A stretch of 64,000 nt of DNA, from assembly GCA_029212925.1 (NCBI GenBank), contig JARGOB010000002.1, positions 62,001 to 126,000 of the forward strand. Reading direction: 5' to 3'. The DNA is from Coxiellaceae bacterium (GTDB lineage Bacteria; Pseudomonadota; Gammaproteobacteria; Coxiellales; Coxiellaceae). A program made the position numbers and the translations under genes. Below are positions 17,509 to 26,516 of the stretch, one piece after another. Every line of letters starts with the position of its first letter. Position 1 is the first letter of the stretch. The notes beneath the pieces were generated by a model that worked only from the letters and a program-made list of their open reading frames with translations, ran no database searches and was not told where the DNA came from.

Positions 17509-18687
17509 ATGGATACACGAATGGCACGGACAATAATTAGCTCATTGATTATAATAGGTTTTTCACTGTTTCTAACAGGCTGTGCTACCAGTGGACTGCA
17601 ATCCAACAAAGAATACAAACAGCTAGCCCAAACCAGCAATAACCCTCAAGTTCACAAAATATATGCCGCCCTTCCACACTATGAGCGCTTAGCCAGGCAT
17701 GCATGGCCACACATTACCTACAGCAAGGCCATCCGCCCCGGCAAACAATCAAACCAAATCCCAGCCATTCAACAACGTTTATACCTACTCGGCGACTTAT
17801 CACATCAGCCAACCCAGAGTGGCACCACTTATTCATCCGCACTCGTCATGGCGATCAAGCGCTTTCAAGCGCGCCACCGCATTGCAACCACCGGTGTCAT
17901 TGGCAAACAAACTATCGAAGCACTCAATATAACCCCCCATCAACGCATCACTCAATTACTCGACAGCATGAAACGTTGGGCTAAAATTCCAGCAGCCCCT
18001 AATGGCCAATATATTCAAGTGAATGTGCCTAGCTATCAATTAAATGTGGTTAAAAACAATCAATCGGTATTAGCCATGAGAGTCGTTGTCGGGCAACCTA
18101 AGTGGCAAACCCCAGAATTAACGTCAACGATAAAAACTGTCGTGGTAAACCCTGCCTGGAATGTGCCGCGCAATATTACCGAGCGCGAAATCGTGCATGC
18201 GGTCGCTAAAGACCCCAATTACCTGCAAGAGAATGACTTGACCATTTATAAAAACTGGCAAAAAGACACCATCATCGATCCAATGCAAATTGATTGGCAT
18301 CAATATACCGGCAAAAAAGACCTTCCCTATTTACTGGCGCAAGACCCCGGCGAAAAAAATGCCTTGGGCATGGTGAAATTTATCTTCCCCAATGAACATG
18401 ACGTCTACCTGCATGACACGCAAGCTAAATCACTGTTCAGTCGCGACCAAAGAGACTTTAGCCATGGCTGTATTCGGTTAGAAAAACCTTTATTGTTGTA
18501 CCAATATTTAATCTCGCAAAATTCAGAATCCAGTCAAGAAATAGCCGCCATGGCGATGCAAAGCGGCAAAACCAAATACCTGCGACTGAAAAATGAAATA
18601 CCGATTTACCTCACCTATATCACCGCCTGGGTTGATAACAACGGCCATGTTGAATTTGCTAAAGATATATATAACAAAGTAAATTAA
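17509..18687 (+). CDS. L,D-transpeptidase lipoprotein with peptidoglycan-binding domain (YcbB/LdtD-like)
   Basis: Envelope enzyme that forms 3-3 crosslinks or attaches proteins to peptidoglycan; 392 aa. The N-terminus is a lipoprotein signal with LTGC lipobox (Cys25). A PG_binding_1 repeat covers about 75-145 (IPAIQQRLYLLGDL to GVIGKQTIEALNI). The YkuD catalytic domain follows, with HDTQAKSLF and the nucleophile Cys321 in FSHGCIRL. The domain order matches LdtD, but at about 390 aa it is much shorter than E. coli LdtD (615 aa). A second ATG at 17521 would trim four residues; neither start has a clear ribosome binding site. Stands alone, with unrelated neighbours. Confidence 0.9.
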   Translation: MDTRMARTIISSLIIIGFSLFLTGCATSGLQSNKEYKQLAQTSNNPQVHKIYAALPHYERLARHAWPHITYSKAIRPGKQSNQIPAIQQRLYLLGDLSHQPTQSGTTYSSALVMAIKRFQARHRIATTGVIGKQTIEALNITPHQRITQLLDSMKRWAKIPAAPNGQYIQVNVPSYQLNVVKNNQSVLAMRVVVGQPKWQTPELTSTIKTVVVNPAWNVPRNITEREIVHAVAKDPNYLQENDLTIYKNWQKDTIIDPMQIDWHQYTGKKDLPYLLAQDPGEKNALGMVKFIFPNEHDVYLHDTQAKSLFSRDQRDFSHGCIRLEKPLLLYQYLISQNSESSQEIAAMAMQSGKTKYLRLKNEIPIYLTYITAWVDNNGHVEFAKDIYNKVN

Positions 18688-18693
18688 ATCACT

Positions 18694-19830
18694 TTATAAA
18701 CCCAGTTTCTGAGCCGGAGATTCAGAAAAGTTAACACGCTGATCATGAACAACACCCAACGCTTGCTGAGGTTTTTTAGCAAACAAGCCATAATCAATAT
18801 GATCACTATTGCATGCCTTACCTATTACGATGCCGACTAGAACAGCAAAGTGCTCTGGCTTTGATTCAACCACCCCCATAGTCACCAAACTCAGCACGGT
18901 AAAAACATCTGCTGCAATATCTGCGATAACCTTAGCACGCTGCTTACTAGTAGACTTACCGGCTCGACTCATCAGTGTTTTATGAAGAACTGATCGCAAC
19001 AACATAATTGCAAAAATTTTCAACCCACTTACCAATATTGATTGAGAAATATTTGGCACCACAGCTGATTTTACAGTTGGTGCAGACTGTAATGACACCG
19101 CTGGTATTGCTTGAATATCCGTTTGATTATTACCATACGTCAACTGAATTAAGCGTACATCAATGGGCCCAGGCTCAATGGCATAATTGGGCTTGCAGTT
19201 ATCCCCCCACGCATCACAGCTAAAATATTTTGTTACATTAATTTTAGGCGGATAAGCCATCACAGAGCACTTTTTTGTAACGTCATTTTCCAATAGCTTG
19301 CGCCCCACCATGCCATCATGCGTATGTAACAAGCCAAGCGCATGACCCATTTCATGCATTGACGTATACAAATCAGAGTAATGGTACTTTTGCTGAGTTT
19401 GCTTACCGCCCAGCTCAGGCAGACAAACCAACGCACGCCCCATCACACTCTCAGCATCAGGGATAGTGCTCATAATAGTAAAGCCACCACCACCGTTTAC
19501 TGCCTCGAATTGAGGCCTTGATCCACAGGGCGAAAATACTATGCCTGTTTGCTCGTTAGCCATGTGCTCAACTGGATTAAAATGAAAAACACCGTTTGTC
19601 AAAGCAGACCAACGCGATAACACATATTCCATTTTTAGCTTAAACAGTTTAGAGGCATCAAATGTTGGCATTAATGGGAACTTTGCTTTTAACGTCTCTA
19701 TCTCACTATCCGCTAAATCTGCAGAAAAAGCATAAGTAATATTGTGAGGGTCAGGCCACCTTGGGCCAGTAATTTGCAGCAAATCTTCATTTGTGACATC
19801 AGAACAATCTATTAAAGCACTAACACTCAT
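18694..19830 (-). CDS. Metzincin-type zinc metalloprotease with C-terminal hydrophobic region
   Basis: A 378-aa matrixin-like protease. The zinc motif HExxHxxGxxH is intact (H159, E160, H163, H169 in HEMGHALGLLH), and the Met-turn is M191 in CSVMAYP. The fold start (ITYAF and MEYVLSRWSALTNGVFHF) resembles M10-type enzymes. There is no signal peptide, unlike typical matrixins. After residue about 265 come two hydrophobic segments (ILVSGLKIFAIMLLRSVL and DVFTVLSLVTMGVV, then a short third) and a polar tail. Cysteines in the catalytic half are several. It could be exported by a non-Sec route such as a type IV secretion system, but no signal can be shown. It ends 6 bases from the convergent L,D-transpeptidase gene. 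Confidence 0.8.
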   Translation of the reverse strand: MSVSALIDCSDVTNEDLLQITGPRWPDPHNITYAFSADLADSEIETLKAKFPLMPTFDASKLFKLKMEYVLSRWSALTNGVFHFNPVEHMANEQTGIVFSPCGSRPQFEAVNGGGGFTIMSTIPDAESVMGRALVCLPELGGKQTQQKYHYSDLYTSMHEMGHALGLLHTHDGMVGRKLLENDVTKKCSVMAYPPKINVTKYFSCDAWGDNCKPNYAIEPGPIDVRLIQLTYGNNQTDIQAIPAVSLQSAPTVKSAVVPNISQSILVSGLKIFAIMLLRSVLHKTLMSRAGKSTSKQRAKVIADIAADVFTVLSLVTMGVVESKPEHFAVLVGIVIGKACNSDHIDYGLFAKKPQQALGVVHDQRVNFSESPAQKLGL

Positions 19831-19944
19831 CTATACATACCATTAACTAACTTAACTAATCTCTCAATAATAGATGAAATTACTAGCAAAAAATACCAGG
19901 GGATCAAGCTTAAGTGCTGCTAATTCTTTAACTAAAGATACCAC

Positions 19945-20715
19945 CTACAGTCGTCGAATCATGTGAAAGTCATCCTCATCTTCAGGTGCATCCAGAGGAT
20001 TGGCCGACAACAGATCCGTTAGTACCAGCTGAACGAACATATCCTCCAGTGGTGGCGGAATATCATTCCCCATTTGCTGCCGAATAATCATTCGTGTCAA
20101 AGCCTCGAGCGTTTGTACATCACGAGGTAGCGGCAGCATTGTTTGATATTGCGCTGGGATCAGATTCGTAGCATGAACAGCTTCTTCCGTCAAAGCCTCG
20201 GCTGGTGGCGCAGCAAATAGCCTTGGCGACCCACCTCTCGCACGAACAAAATCTGTGCCATCTAGTAGCTCAGGCTCAATAGCCGGCCCTGCAACCATTA
20301 CCTCTGCCGGTTCAAATTTGCTCTCTGCAACAAATTTATCCTCCGCCAACATCAATTCACGCTCTTTGCTTTGCGCAATAGCATCTGCAAACACTGGGAA
20401 AGCTAAGATCTTTTGCCGCTCTTCCAGTGTTGACGCACGAATAGACTTTACTATCCAAGCCCGCATAAAGGTTTTAATATCTTCATCCGTATCTTTGGCA
20501 TTTAAGTACTGACCCAAGTCAAAGTCTTCCGATACCGAACTAAGGAAATCAATCAAGGCCACATCATCGTTATCATTTAATCTGTAAATACTATCACTGA
20601 ATAAAAAATCAGATAACTCGCTTATAAAGCCATCAGTAATATTAATAGCTTTGTTAGACTCTACAAATGGCGCTATATATGGAACAGCAAACGACTGTAA
20701 AAATTTCTTTTTCAT
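19945..20715 (-). CDS. Unrecognised acidic protein
   Basis: A 256-aa protein without a family I recognise. A strong GGGAGGT precedes the ATG by about 6 bases. The first 20 residues are mildly hydrophobic but have no cleavable signal. The body is acidic and largely helical, with an Ala/Pro/Glu-rich low-complexity middle (about 130-190) and an acidic C-terminus (DAPEDEDDFHMIRRL). The gap to the downstream metalloprotease gene (114 bases, same strand) allows an operon. Acidic C-termini occur in Dot/Icm substrates, but that alone is weak evidence. Confidence 0.65.
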   Translation of the reverse strand: MKKKFLQSFAVPYIAPFVESNKAINITDGFISELSDFLFSDSIYRLNDNDDVALIDFLSSVSEDFDLGQYLNAKDTDEDIKTFMRAWIVKSIRASTLEERQKILAFPVFADAIAQSKERELMLAEDKFVAESKFEPAEVMVAGPAIEPELLDGTDFVRARGGSPRLFAAPPAEALTEEAVHATNLIPAQYQTMLPLPRDVQTLEALTRMIIRQQMGNDIPPPLEDMFVQLVLTDLLSANPLDAPEDEDDFHMIRRL

Positions 20716-20818
20716 GGACTACCTCCCTTAAATCCCAGGGCATTATGACAGAGCTCACTCAGAGGAGAGAAGGTATAATTTACTAAAGCGTCAACAAACA
20801 AATGATCAGGAGCATGTC

Positions 20819-20854
20819 ATCCCGACTCCTGAGTGCATGGTCCTGAGCCGGGAT
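20819..20854. repeat. CCCGGA-family hairpin
   Basis: ATCCCG at 20819-20824 pairs with CGGGAT at 20849-20854, with a weaker inner pairing (CTCCTGAG/CCTGAG). It lies 7 bases past the bioA stop and may act as its 3' hairpin. Confidence 0.5.
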
Positions 20855-20861
20855 ACATATA

Positions 20862-22121
20862 CTATATGGACGATTTTGTTGCAGATACTAATGATTCAAT
20901 TTCATTAGCAGTGATGGTTAGTGGCGGCAGCCAATACAAGGTACGACCGAGTGGACGCAACAACACATTTTGCTCTAATGCACGTGCGGCAAAGTTCTCT
21001 ACACTATAATCATCAACAAAATCTGCTGCCACAATACCGCCAATCGCACGTACGTTGGTGAGCCGCTTGGTTTCTTCTGCGACCTGCTGCATTCCATCAC
21101 GCAATAGCGGTTGCAGTTGTTGTGCACGCTGGCAAATATCAATACGCTTCATCTCTGTTAGTGCCGTATTCGCCACAGCCGCCGCTAATGGATTACCACT
21201 AAACGTATGCGAATGAACAAAATCATTTTGGTTAGTCGATAATGCATCAAAAATAGTATCCGAGGTTAAAACCACACTCATGGGTAGCCAACCACCGGTA
21301 ACCGCTTTACCCATGCAAACAAAATCAGGTTTAATATCGGCATAATCAGAGGCTAACCATTTTCCAGTACGGCCAAGGCCGGTCATGATTTCATCAGCAA
21401 TCACATAGATATTATTGGCTTGCGCCCAACTGACTAAACGTTGTAAAAAATCGGCGCTGTAGATTCTCATACCGCCCGCACCTTGCACGATGGGCTCAAT
21501 CACTAACGCTGTTGCTGTATTCACTAATGGCTGCAATTGCTTTTCAGTTTGACGCCAAGCCAATTCTGCATCATGCCATAGAATATCATCGGGGCCTGAG
21601 CAATATGGCATGTTATGAATAAATTCACATGGCATTAATAAAGATTCAAAACCTTGACGAAATGCTGAGGTTTGCGTAACAGCCAATGCACCACAGGTTT
21701 CACCGTGGTAACTGTTTTTTAAAGCGATCAACTGCGTGCGCTGCGTATCGCCATTCACTCGGCGTGATTGCACACTCATTTTAATCGCAATTTCAACCGC
21801 GCAAGCTCCATCAGAAGCATAAAATGCTTTGGATAAATGCGGGGCTAGTGCCAACAAATTTTCAGATAACCGCTCGATCTGCGGATGGGTCACATCACCC
21901 AACAAGGTGTGCTCAAGTTGATTGGCCTGATTAACTAACGCTTGGCGCAACGCTGCATTCCCATGCCCTAATGGTTTACACCACCAACTGGATATGGCGT
22001 CTAATACTTGCCTACCATCTTCCGCTTGCAAATAACATCCACTCGCTGACGCTACCGTCAATGCAGGCTTTGATTGTGAATTATTTGAGCAAGGATGCCA
22101 GACAGTAGTGTGCGAATCCAT
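20862..22121 (-). CDS. bioA: Adenosylmethionine-8-amino-7-oxononanoate aminotransferase
   Basis: PLP enzyme converting KAPA to DAPA with SAM as amino donor in biotin synthesis; 419 aa. It has ISSWWCKPLGHGN near the N-terminus, DGACAVEIAIKMS and SYHGETCGALAVT for PLP phosphate binding, and the Schiff-base lysine K272 in CMGKAVTGGW. The ATG at 22121 has AGAGGT upstream and gives the normal BioA N-terminus (MDSHTTVWHPCS); the frame is open for 29 more codons but these are not family sequence. Divergent from bioBFCD. Confidence 0.95.
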   Translation of the reverse strand: MDSHTTVWHPCSNNSQSKPALTVASASGCYLQAEDGRQVLDAISSWWCKPLGHGNAALRQALVNQANQLEHTLLGDVTHPQIERLSENLLALAPHLSKAFYASDGACAVEIAIKMSVQSRRVNGDTQRTQLIALKNSYHGETCGALAVTQTSAFRQGFESLLMPCEFIHNMPYCSGPDDILWHDAELAWRQTEKQLQPLVNTATALVIEPIVQGAGGMRIYSADFLQRLVSWAQANNIYVIADEIMTGLGRTGKWLASDYADIKPDFVCMGKAVTGGWLPMSVVLTSDTIFDALSTNQNDFVHSHTFSGNPLAAAVANTALTEMKRIDICQRAQQLQPLLRDGMQQVAEETKRLTNVRAIGGIVAADFVDDYSVENFAARALEQNVLLRPLGRTLYWLPPLTITANEIESLVSATKSSI

Positions 22122-22252
22122 TTGGTTTACCTCTTTTTTATTGATGGTTGACTGCGCATAAAAGCTAACATATAGTACTCGCTGTTGCAATCTGCGCTGA
22201 CAAAACATGCTTAATCAATTACAAATAAATTTAAATGGCATTAGTGCTATAT

Positions 22253-22352
22253 CAGTCTGGCTGGGATACCTTTCTCCCGAACAGGCTCCTGCCTTCGTGT
22301 TCCCTTACCTCCCTGTACCACACATCGCTCGTATGGTACCCCAGCCAGACTG
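22253..22352. repeat. Large palindrome in the bioA-bioB intergenic region
   Basis: CAGTCTGGCTGGGATACC at 22253-22270 and GGTACCCCAGCCAGACTG at 22335-22352 are complementary at 17 of 18 positions, enclosing 64 bases. The right arm ends 39 bases before the bioB ATG, so a bioB transcript starting upstream would carry a stable leader hairpin. It may be a regulatory leader, a dual-promoter operator region or an inserted palindromic element. Confidence 0.7.
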
Positions 22353-22391
22353 TCCACACTCATGCAGCATTACTTGAATGGAGCAGCACAA

Positions 22392-23351
22392 ATGACAATT
22401 CACTGGACACAAAAAAAAATCCAACAACTGTACGAAGCCCCATTGATGGATTTACTATTACAGGCACAGACCGTGCATCGTCAATACTTCAAACCTAATG
22501 AAATAGAAACCTGCACGCTATTAAATATTAAGACTGGTGCATGCCCTGAAGACTGCTCTTACTGCCCACAAAGCGGACATTACAAAACCGGCGTTGAAAA
22601 AGAAAAGCTATTTGATTTTGATACTGTCATGGCTTATGCCGAAGCAGCAAAAGCGAATGGTTCAACACGCTTTTGCATGGGTGCCGCATGGAAATACCCA
22701 CCGAAAAAAGACTTCCCCAAAGTATTAAAGATGATTACTGCGGTTAAAGATCTGGGATTAGAAACCTGTGTAACGCTGGGCAAGCTCGATGATGAACAAG
22801 TGCAGCAGCTTAAGCAAGCTGGTCTTGATTATTACAATCATAATCTCGACACCTCGCCGGAATACTATAAGGAAATTATTAGCACACGTACGTATGAAGA
22901 GCGTATCGATACTTTAAAAAAAGTTGGCGAAAATGATATCAACGTATGCTGTGGTGGTATTATCGGCATGGGCGAAAAACACCACGATCGTGTGGAATTG
23001 TTATATCAATTATCACAGTTACCCACCACACCCAAAAGCATTCCGATTAATCGCTTAATCCCGATTCAAAATACACCGTTGGCACATATTGGCCCGATTG
23101 ATAATTTTGAATTCATTCGCACCATTGCAGTAACTCGCATTATGTTTCCAAAAACTAATGTACGCTTATCAGCAGGGCGCGAAAATATGACAGACGAAAT
23201 GCAAACATTGTGTTTTATGGCAGGTGCTAATTCAATATTTGTTGGTGAAAAGCTACTAGTCACAAAAAATCCTGAACTGGAAAAAGACCTACTGTTATTC
23301 GGTAAACTAGGGCTAAAACCCAGAAGCGAAAACCATGCCACCGTCAACTAA
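22392..23351 (+). CDS. bioB: Biotin synthase
   Basis: Radical SAM enzyme that inserts sulfur into dethiobiotin; 319 aa. The radical SAM cluster is C51-x3-C55-x2-C58 in [16 protein letters not shown]. Residues for the auxiliary [2Fe-2S] cluster fall in the [19 protein letters not shown] and LSAGREN segments. GGAG lies 8 bases before the ATG at 22392; an in-frame ATG at 22362 adds ten residues without support. First gene of bioBFCD; overlaps bioF by 17 bases. Confidence 0.97.
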   Translation: MTIHWTQKKIQQLYEAPLMDLLLQAQTVHRQYFKPNEIETCTLLNIKTGACPEDCSYCPQSGHYKTGVEKEKLFDFDTVMAYAEAAKANGSTRFCMGAAWKYPPKKDFPKVLKMITAVKDLGLETCVTLGKLDDEQVQQLKQAGLDYYNHNLDTSPEYYKEIISTRTYEERIDTLKKVGENDINVCCGGIIGMGEKHHDRVELLYQLSQLPTTPKSIPINRLIPIQNTPLAHIGPIDNFEFIRTIAVTRIMFPKTNVRLSAGRENMTDEMQTLCFMAGANSIFVGEKLLVTKNPELEKDLLLFGKLGLKPRSENHATVN

Positions 23352-24468
23352 CTTAGACCTGCAACAACTTGAGCATCAACATCTGCAGCGTAAAAGATGT
23401 GTCGTAGAAGGACGCAATAAAAATGTGATAGTGATTGACGGCCAAGCATTACTTAACTTTGCCAGCAATGATTACTTAGGACTTTCACAACACCCCAACA
23501 TTAAACAACAGTTCGCTCAAGCCGCGTTACAACACGGCTTAGGCAGTGGCTCTTCTGCACTTATTTGTGGCTACCATGCCGCACAACAACAACTGGAACT
23601 ACAATTTAGTAAGTTCATTGACCGCGAAAGAAGTCTGTATTTTAATTCCGGCTATCACGCCAACCTCGCCGTTATTACAGCCTTAGCTGATCGCCATAGC
23701 ATCATTTTTTCTGACAAGCTTTGTCATGCGTCATTACTCGATGGCATTCACTTATCGCGCGCTAAACACTGTCGCTATAAACATCATGATATAAATCACC
23801 TGCAGTATTTACTGCAACAATACCCAGCAACCAATCGCTACATCATTACCGAATCGGTGTTTAGCATGGAGGGTAGCATTTCTGATGTCTCCGCACTATC
23901 TCAGTTGGCACAACAACACGATATCACGCTCATCATTGATGATGCACATAATGCATTTTTTCAAAATAACACAGCGATCAATGTTGCTGATATACGCATT
24001 AATCCGTTTGGCAAAGCCATTGGCAGTATAGGCGCCATGGTTTCTGGCAGTGATGATCTTATTGAAACAGTATTGCAACTTTCTAACAGCTATCGCTTCA
24101 CCACAGCATTACCACCCGCCATTGCTGAAGCCACCGCCACAGCATTGGATATTATTAACAATGAAACCTGGCGCCAGAAGCAACTGCAACAAAACATCGA
24201 TACCTTTTTGCGGCTAGCCAAGCAATATGAATTACCCTTAATCAATACGGACAAAACACCGATCATGTGTATTTACGTTGGCGACAATAAAAAAACCCTT
24301 GAGCTACAACACAAACTTATAAAGCACAATTTTTTTGTAGCTGCTATACGTCCACCAACAGTGGAAAACAATAAAGCCAGATTGCGCCTGTCACTCAATT
24401 GCGACCACAGCACAGATGAAATTACTCACTTAGTTAAATCAATTAATGAGGCTTATTATGCCGACTAG
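23335..24468 (+). CDS. bioF: 8-amino-7-oxononanoate synthase
   Basis: PLP-dependent condensation of pimeloyl-ACP with alanine to KAPA; 377 aa. [28 protein letters not shown] and the PLP lysine K227 in [12 protein letters not shown] are the expected landmarks. Overlaps bioB by 17 bases and bioC by 11, consistent with one transcript. Confidence 0.95.
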   Translation: MPPSTNLDLQQLEHQHLQRKRCVVEGRNKNVIVIDGQALLNFASNDYLGLSQHPNIKQQFAQAALQHGLGSGSSALICGYHAAQQQLELQFSKFIDRERSLYFNSGYHANLAVITALADRHSIIFSDKLCHASLLDGIHLSRAKHCRYKHHDINHLQYLLQQYPATNRYIITESVFSMEGSISDVSALSQLAQQHDITLIIDDAHNAFFQNNTAINVADIRINPFGKAIGSIGAMVSGSDDLIETVLQLSNSYRFTTALPPAIAEATATALDIINNETWRQKQLQQNIDTFLRLAKQYELPLINTDKTPIMCIYVGDNKKTLELQHKLIKHNFFVAAIRPPTVENNKARLRLSLNCDHSTDEITHLVKSINEAYYAD

Positions 24469-25204
24469 CCATGCTATTGCACGCTGTTTTGATAAAGCCG
24501 CTAGCACCTACGACAGCTATGCGCATATTCAACGCCGCGCATGCCGGCTTCTTTTACAGTCGCTAAAAAGCCTAACAGTATCTTCAGGTCCTATTATTGA
24601 TATCGGTTGCGGCACCGGTTTATCAACACAAGCGCTGGCACAATATTACCCCAACCAATCATTGACTGGCATTGATATTTCATCCGGTTTATTACAAGTC
24701 GCCATACAACGCCTAAAAAATCAAACCGTCATTTTAAAAAACAGCGACTTTGATACCAGCAGCAGCTACCACGATAAATACACACTGATGTTTTCCAATA
24801 TGGCTTTGCAATGGAGTAATAATTTAAGTAGCACATTAGCATTACTAAAAAATCATTTACAGCCACAAGGGGTAATTGCATTTTCAGCACCACTACCCAA
24901 CACCTTTATACAATTAAATTACACTCACAAACAAACTTTGCTACCACACTCAGAGATTATTAGCTGCCTAGATAGCTCTGGCTTTGAACTCTACCATACA
25001 CAAAATAAACACTGGATTGAAAACCATAAAAACGCATTGGCTGCTATGCGGTCGATTAAAGCGATTGGCGCCAATCATACCAACACAATTGCACCTAATA
25101 GTAACTTTTCTTTTGTACGTCAGGCACTCGGGAACACAGATGCACACAAGCCGTTTGAGCTTAGCCACGAAATTGGTTTTTATATTGCAGGTCTACAATG
25201 TTAG
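24458..25204 (+). CDS. bioC: Malonyl-ACP O-methyltransferase
   Basis: SAM-dependent methyltransferase that starts pimeloyl synthesis by masking the malonyl carboxylate; 248 aa. FDKAASTYDSYAHIQRRA at the N-terminus is typical of BioC. The SAM motif IIDIGCGTGLST is at about 45-56, and FSNMALQWSNN matches motif IV. The ATG at 24458 is preferred (GAGG 6 bases upstream) over 24446. The partner BioH, or another esterase, is not in this window. Confidence 0.92.
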   Translation: MPTSHAIARCFDKAASTYDSYAHIQRRACRLLLQSLKSLTVSSGPIIDIGCGTGLSTQALAQYYPNQSLTGIDISSGLLQVAIQRLKNQTVILKNSDFDTSSSYHDKYTLMFSNMALQWSNNLSSTLALLKNHLQPQGVIAFSAPLPNTFIQLNYTHKQTLLPHSEIISCLDSSGFELYHTQNKHWIENHKNALAAMRSIKAIGANHTNTIAPNSNFSFVRQALGNTDAHKPFELSHEIGFYIAGLQC

Positions 25205-25833
25205 CTAATGGGCAATATTTTATTGCTGGCACCGATACAGAGGTTGGCAAAACATTTAGCTGTTGCTATCTAATGCAGCAACTCAATGCCTTAGGAAAAA
25301 CTACTGTCGGTTTAAAGCCCGTTGCTTCTGACAGCCAATTAATCAATGGCGCATTAGTTAATGATGATGCATTGCAACTTCAGCGTGCCGCATCCATCAC
25401 ACTCGACTTGGATATTGTTAACCCATATACTTTTGCTGCACCGATATCACCACACTTAGCCGCAGCTGAAGAAAACGTCTCTTTATCCGCCCATGATGTA
25501 AAACAAGCACTACAACCTGGATTAAATACTGCCGCTGATATCACCTTAATTGAAGGTACTGGCGGTTGGCATGCACCGATTAATAAAACTGAAACCATGG
25601 CTGACATTGCCATCGCGTTAGACTATCCAGTGATTTTGGTGGTTGGTATGAAGCTGGGTTGCTTAAATCATGCATTACTAACAGCACAAGCCATTCTACA
25701 ATCTGGATTACCACTGCATGGCTGGATTGCCAATTGCATCGATCCGAATATGTCACACCTACAAGAAAACATTGATACCTTAAAGCAACGTCTAGCTTGC
25801 CCACTGTTTACAACTATCACTTTTTCTTTTTAA
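25198..25833 (+). CDS. bioD: Dethiobiotin synthetase
   Basis: ATP- and CO2-dependent closure of the ureido ring; 211 aa. The P-loop GTDTEVGKT is at 11-19 and the GLKPVAS segment near 38. EGTGGWHAPI binds the substrate carboxylate side. It overlaps the bioC stop by 7 bases. Its 3' end overlaps the convergent membrane-protein gene by 17 bases. Last gene of bioBFCD. Confidence 0.95.
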   Translation: MLANGQYFIAGTDTEVGKTFSCCYLMQQLNALGKTTVGLKPVASDSQLINGALVNDDALQLQRAASITLDLDIVNPYTFAAPISPHLAAAEENVSLSAHDVKQALQPGLNTAADITLIEGTGGWHAPINKTETMADIAIALDYPVILVVGMKLGCLNHALLTAQAILQSGLPLHGWIANCIDPNMSHLQENIDTLKQRLACPLFTTITFSF

Positions 25834-26116
25834 ACTTTCTACGCATATATACTTCAAAACGATCCGTTAAATAAGCCACCTTTTTCGATGCTATACACAT
25901 AGCGCCCAAACCCAAAATAATAAATGGCAGACCAGGCCCTGGTAAAATAAGCAATGCCAGACCTACTAAAAAAACAAGAAACCCAACAGTGATTAAAATG
26001 CTTTTTACCCAAATATTATGATTAACGCGATCATTCATACTGTGATAAAACACTAAAAAGCGACGACCGGAACGACCGTTAAGTAGCTTCTTTGCATGAT
26101 GCTTAATTTTCTTCAT
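25817..26116 (-). CDS. PGPGW-motif transmembrane protein
   Basis: A 99-aa inner-membrane protein. The basic N-terminus (about 1-35) is followed by two hydrophobic segments (WVKSILITVGFLVFLVGLALLIL and PFIILGLGAMCIAS) separated by PGPGLP, the hallmark of the putative PGPGW transmembrane family. The basic tail RRKFKKKK stays cytoplasmic. Function is unknown for the family. Coupled with the upstream 81-aa gene by a 14-base overlap. Confidence 0.8.
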   Translation of the reverse strand: MKKIKHHAKKLLNGRSGRRFLVFYHSMNDRVNHNIWVKSILITVGFLVFLVGLALLILPGPGLPFIILGLGAMCIASKKVAYLTDRFEVYMRRKFKKKK

Positions 26117-26348
26117 AATTAATCATTTTTTTAATTTGCTCATACTCTTCTAGGTATTCCCAGTAGACGATTCTGTCGTAAGCATATGAAGTCAATATAA
26201 ACTTTTCACTGACCGAAAGGATGCGACTGACATTAATCAGCTTTTTTGCTGGCTTATCAACAGTCACCTCTTCGATAATCTCTTTATTGTCCTGATCAAA
26301 ACCGTGCAGGATTTGATGATTTTTTACTGTCACTTCTATAAAACTCAT
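26103..26348 (-). CDS. Small hypothetical protein
   Basis: An 81-aa protein. The first 50 residues look beta-rich and charged (VTVKNHQILHGFDQDNKEIIEEVTV); the end is acidic and helical (EYLEEYEQIKKMINYEEN). No motif known to me. It overlaps the downstream PGPGW membrane gene by 14 bases, so the pair is translated together and may be functionally linked. Confidence 0.65.
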   Translation of the reverse strand: MSFIEVTVKNHQILHGFDQDNKEIIEEVTVDKPAKKLINVSRILSVSEKFILTSYAYDRIVYWEYLEEYEQIKKMINYEEN

Positions 26349-26408
26349 TATTATCCACCTATATATTTTAGACCTCGAATATACTACTGCTTAAGATAGG
26401 GTATGTAT

Positions 26409-26513
26409 ATTCAGGGCATGCAATACATACAACCCTGAATTTCGACCAAAAATATGTTGAAACAACCCTGAATTTCAACCATAATAAGGTTAAAACAACC
26501 CTGAATTTTAACC
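26409..26513 (+). promoter_or_regulatory. Repeat array upstream of the DUF4143 ATPase gene
   Basis: CAACCCTGAA occurs at 26430, 26463 and 26496, exactly 33 bp apart, and its inverse ATTCAGGG at 26409. Around copies 2 and 3 the flanks are complementary but differ in sequence: GTTGAAA/TTTCAAC (26456-26462, 26473-26479) and GGTTAAAA/TTTTAACC (26488-26495, 26506-26513). The last copy ends three bases before the ATG at 26517, and no Shine-Dalgarno sequence is visible. Probably operator or RNA-level control of the ATPase; the binder is unknown. Confidence 0.8.
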
Positions 26514-26516
26514 ATT

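Noticed and set aside
22122..22208. N-terminal extension of bioA
   Set aside because: The frame is open but the extra 29 residues are not BioA-like, and AGAGGT supports the ATG at 22121.
22262..22348. tRNA-Gln-like acceptor ends (TGGGATA ... TACCCCAGCCA) in the bio palindrome
   Set aside because: The acceptor pairing and a CCA end can be drawn, but there is no T loop (TTCGA), D arm or anticodon arm. The likeness comes from the palindrome itself, whose left arm reads the same on the other strand.
25817..26348. Toxin-antitoxin pair
   Set aside because: The two small coupled genes have the right size, but one is a PGPGW membrane protein and neither has a toxin or antitoxin motif.
26430..26505. 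Three regularly spaced repeats as a mini CRISPR array
   Set aside because: The repeats are only 10 bp in the invariant core, the spacers are partly self-complementary with the flanks, no cas genes are present, and the array ends at a start codon. A regulatory array fits better.
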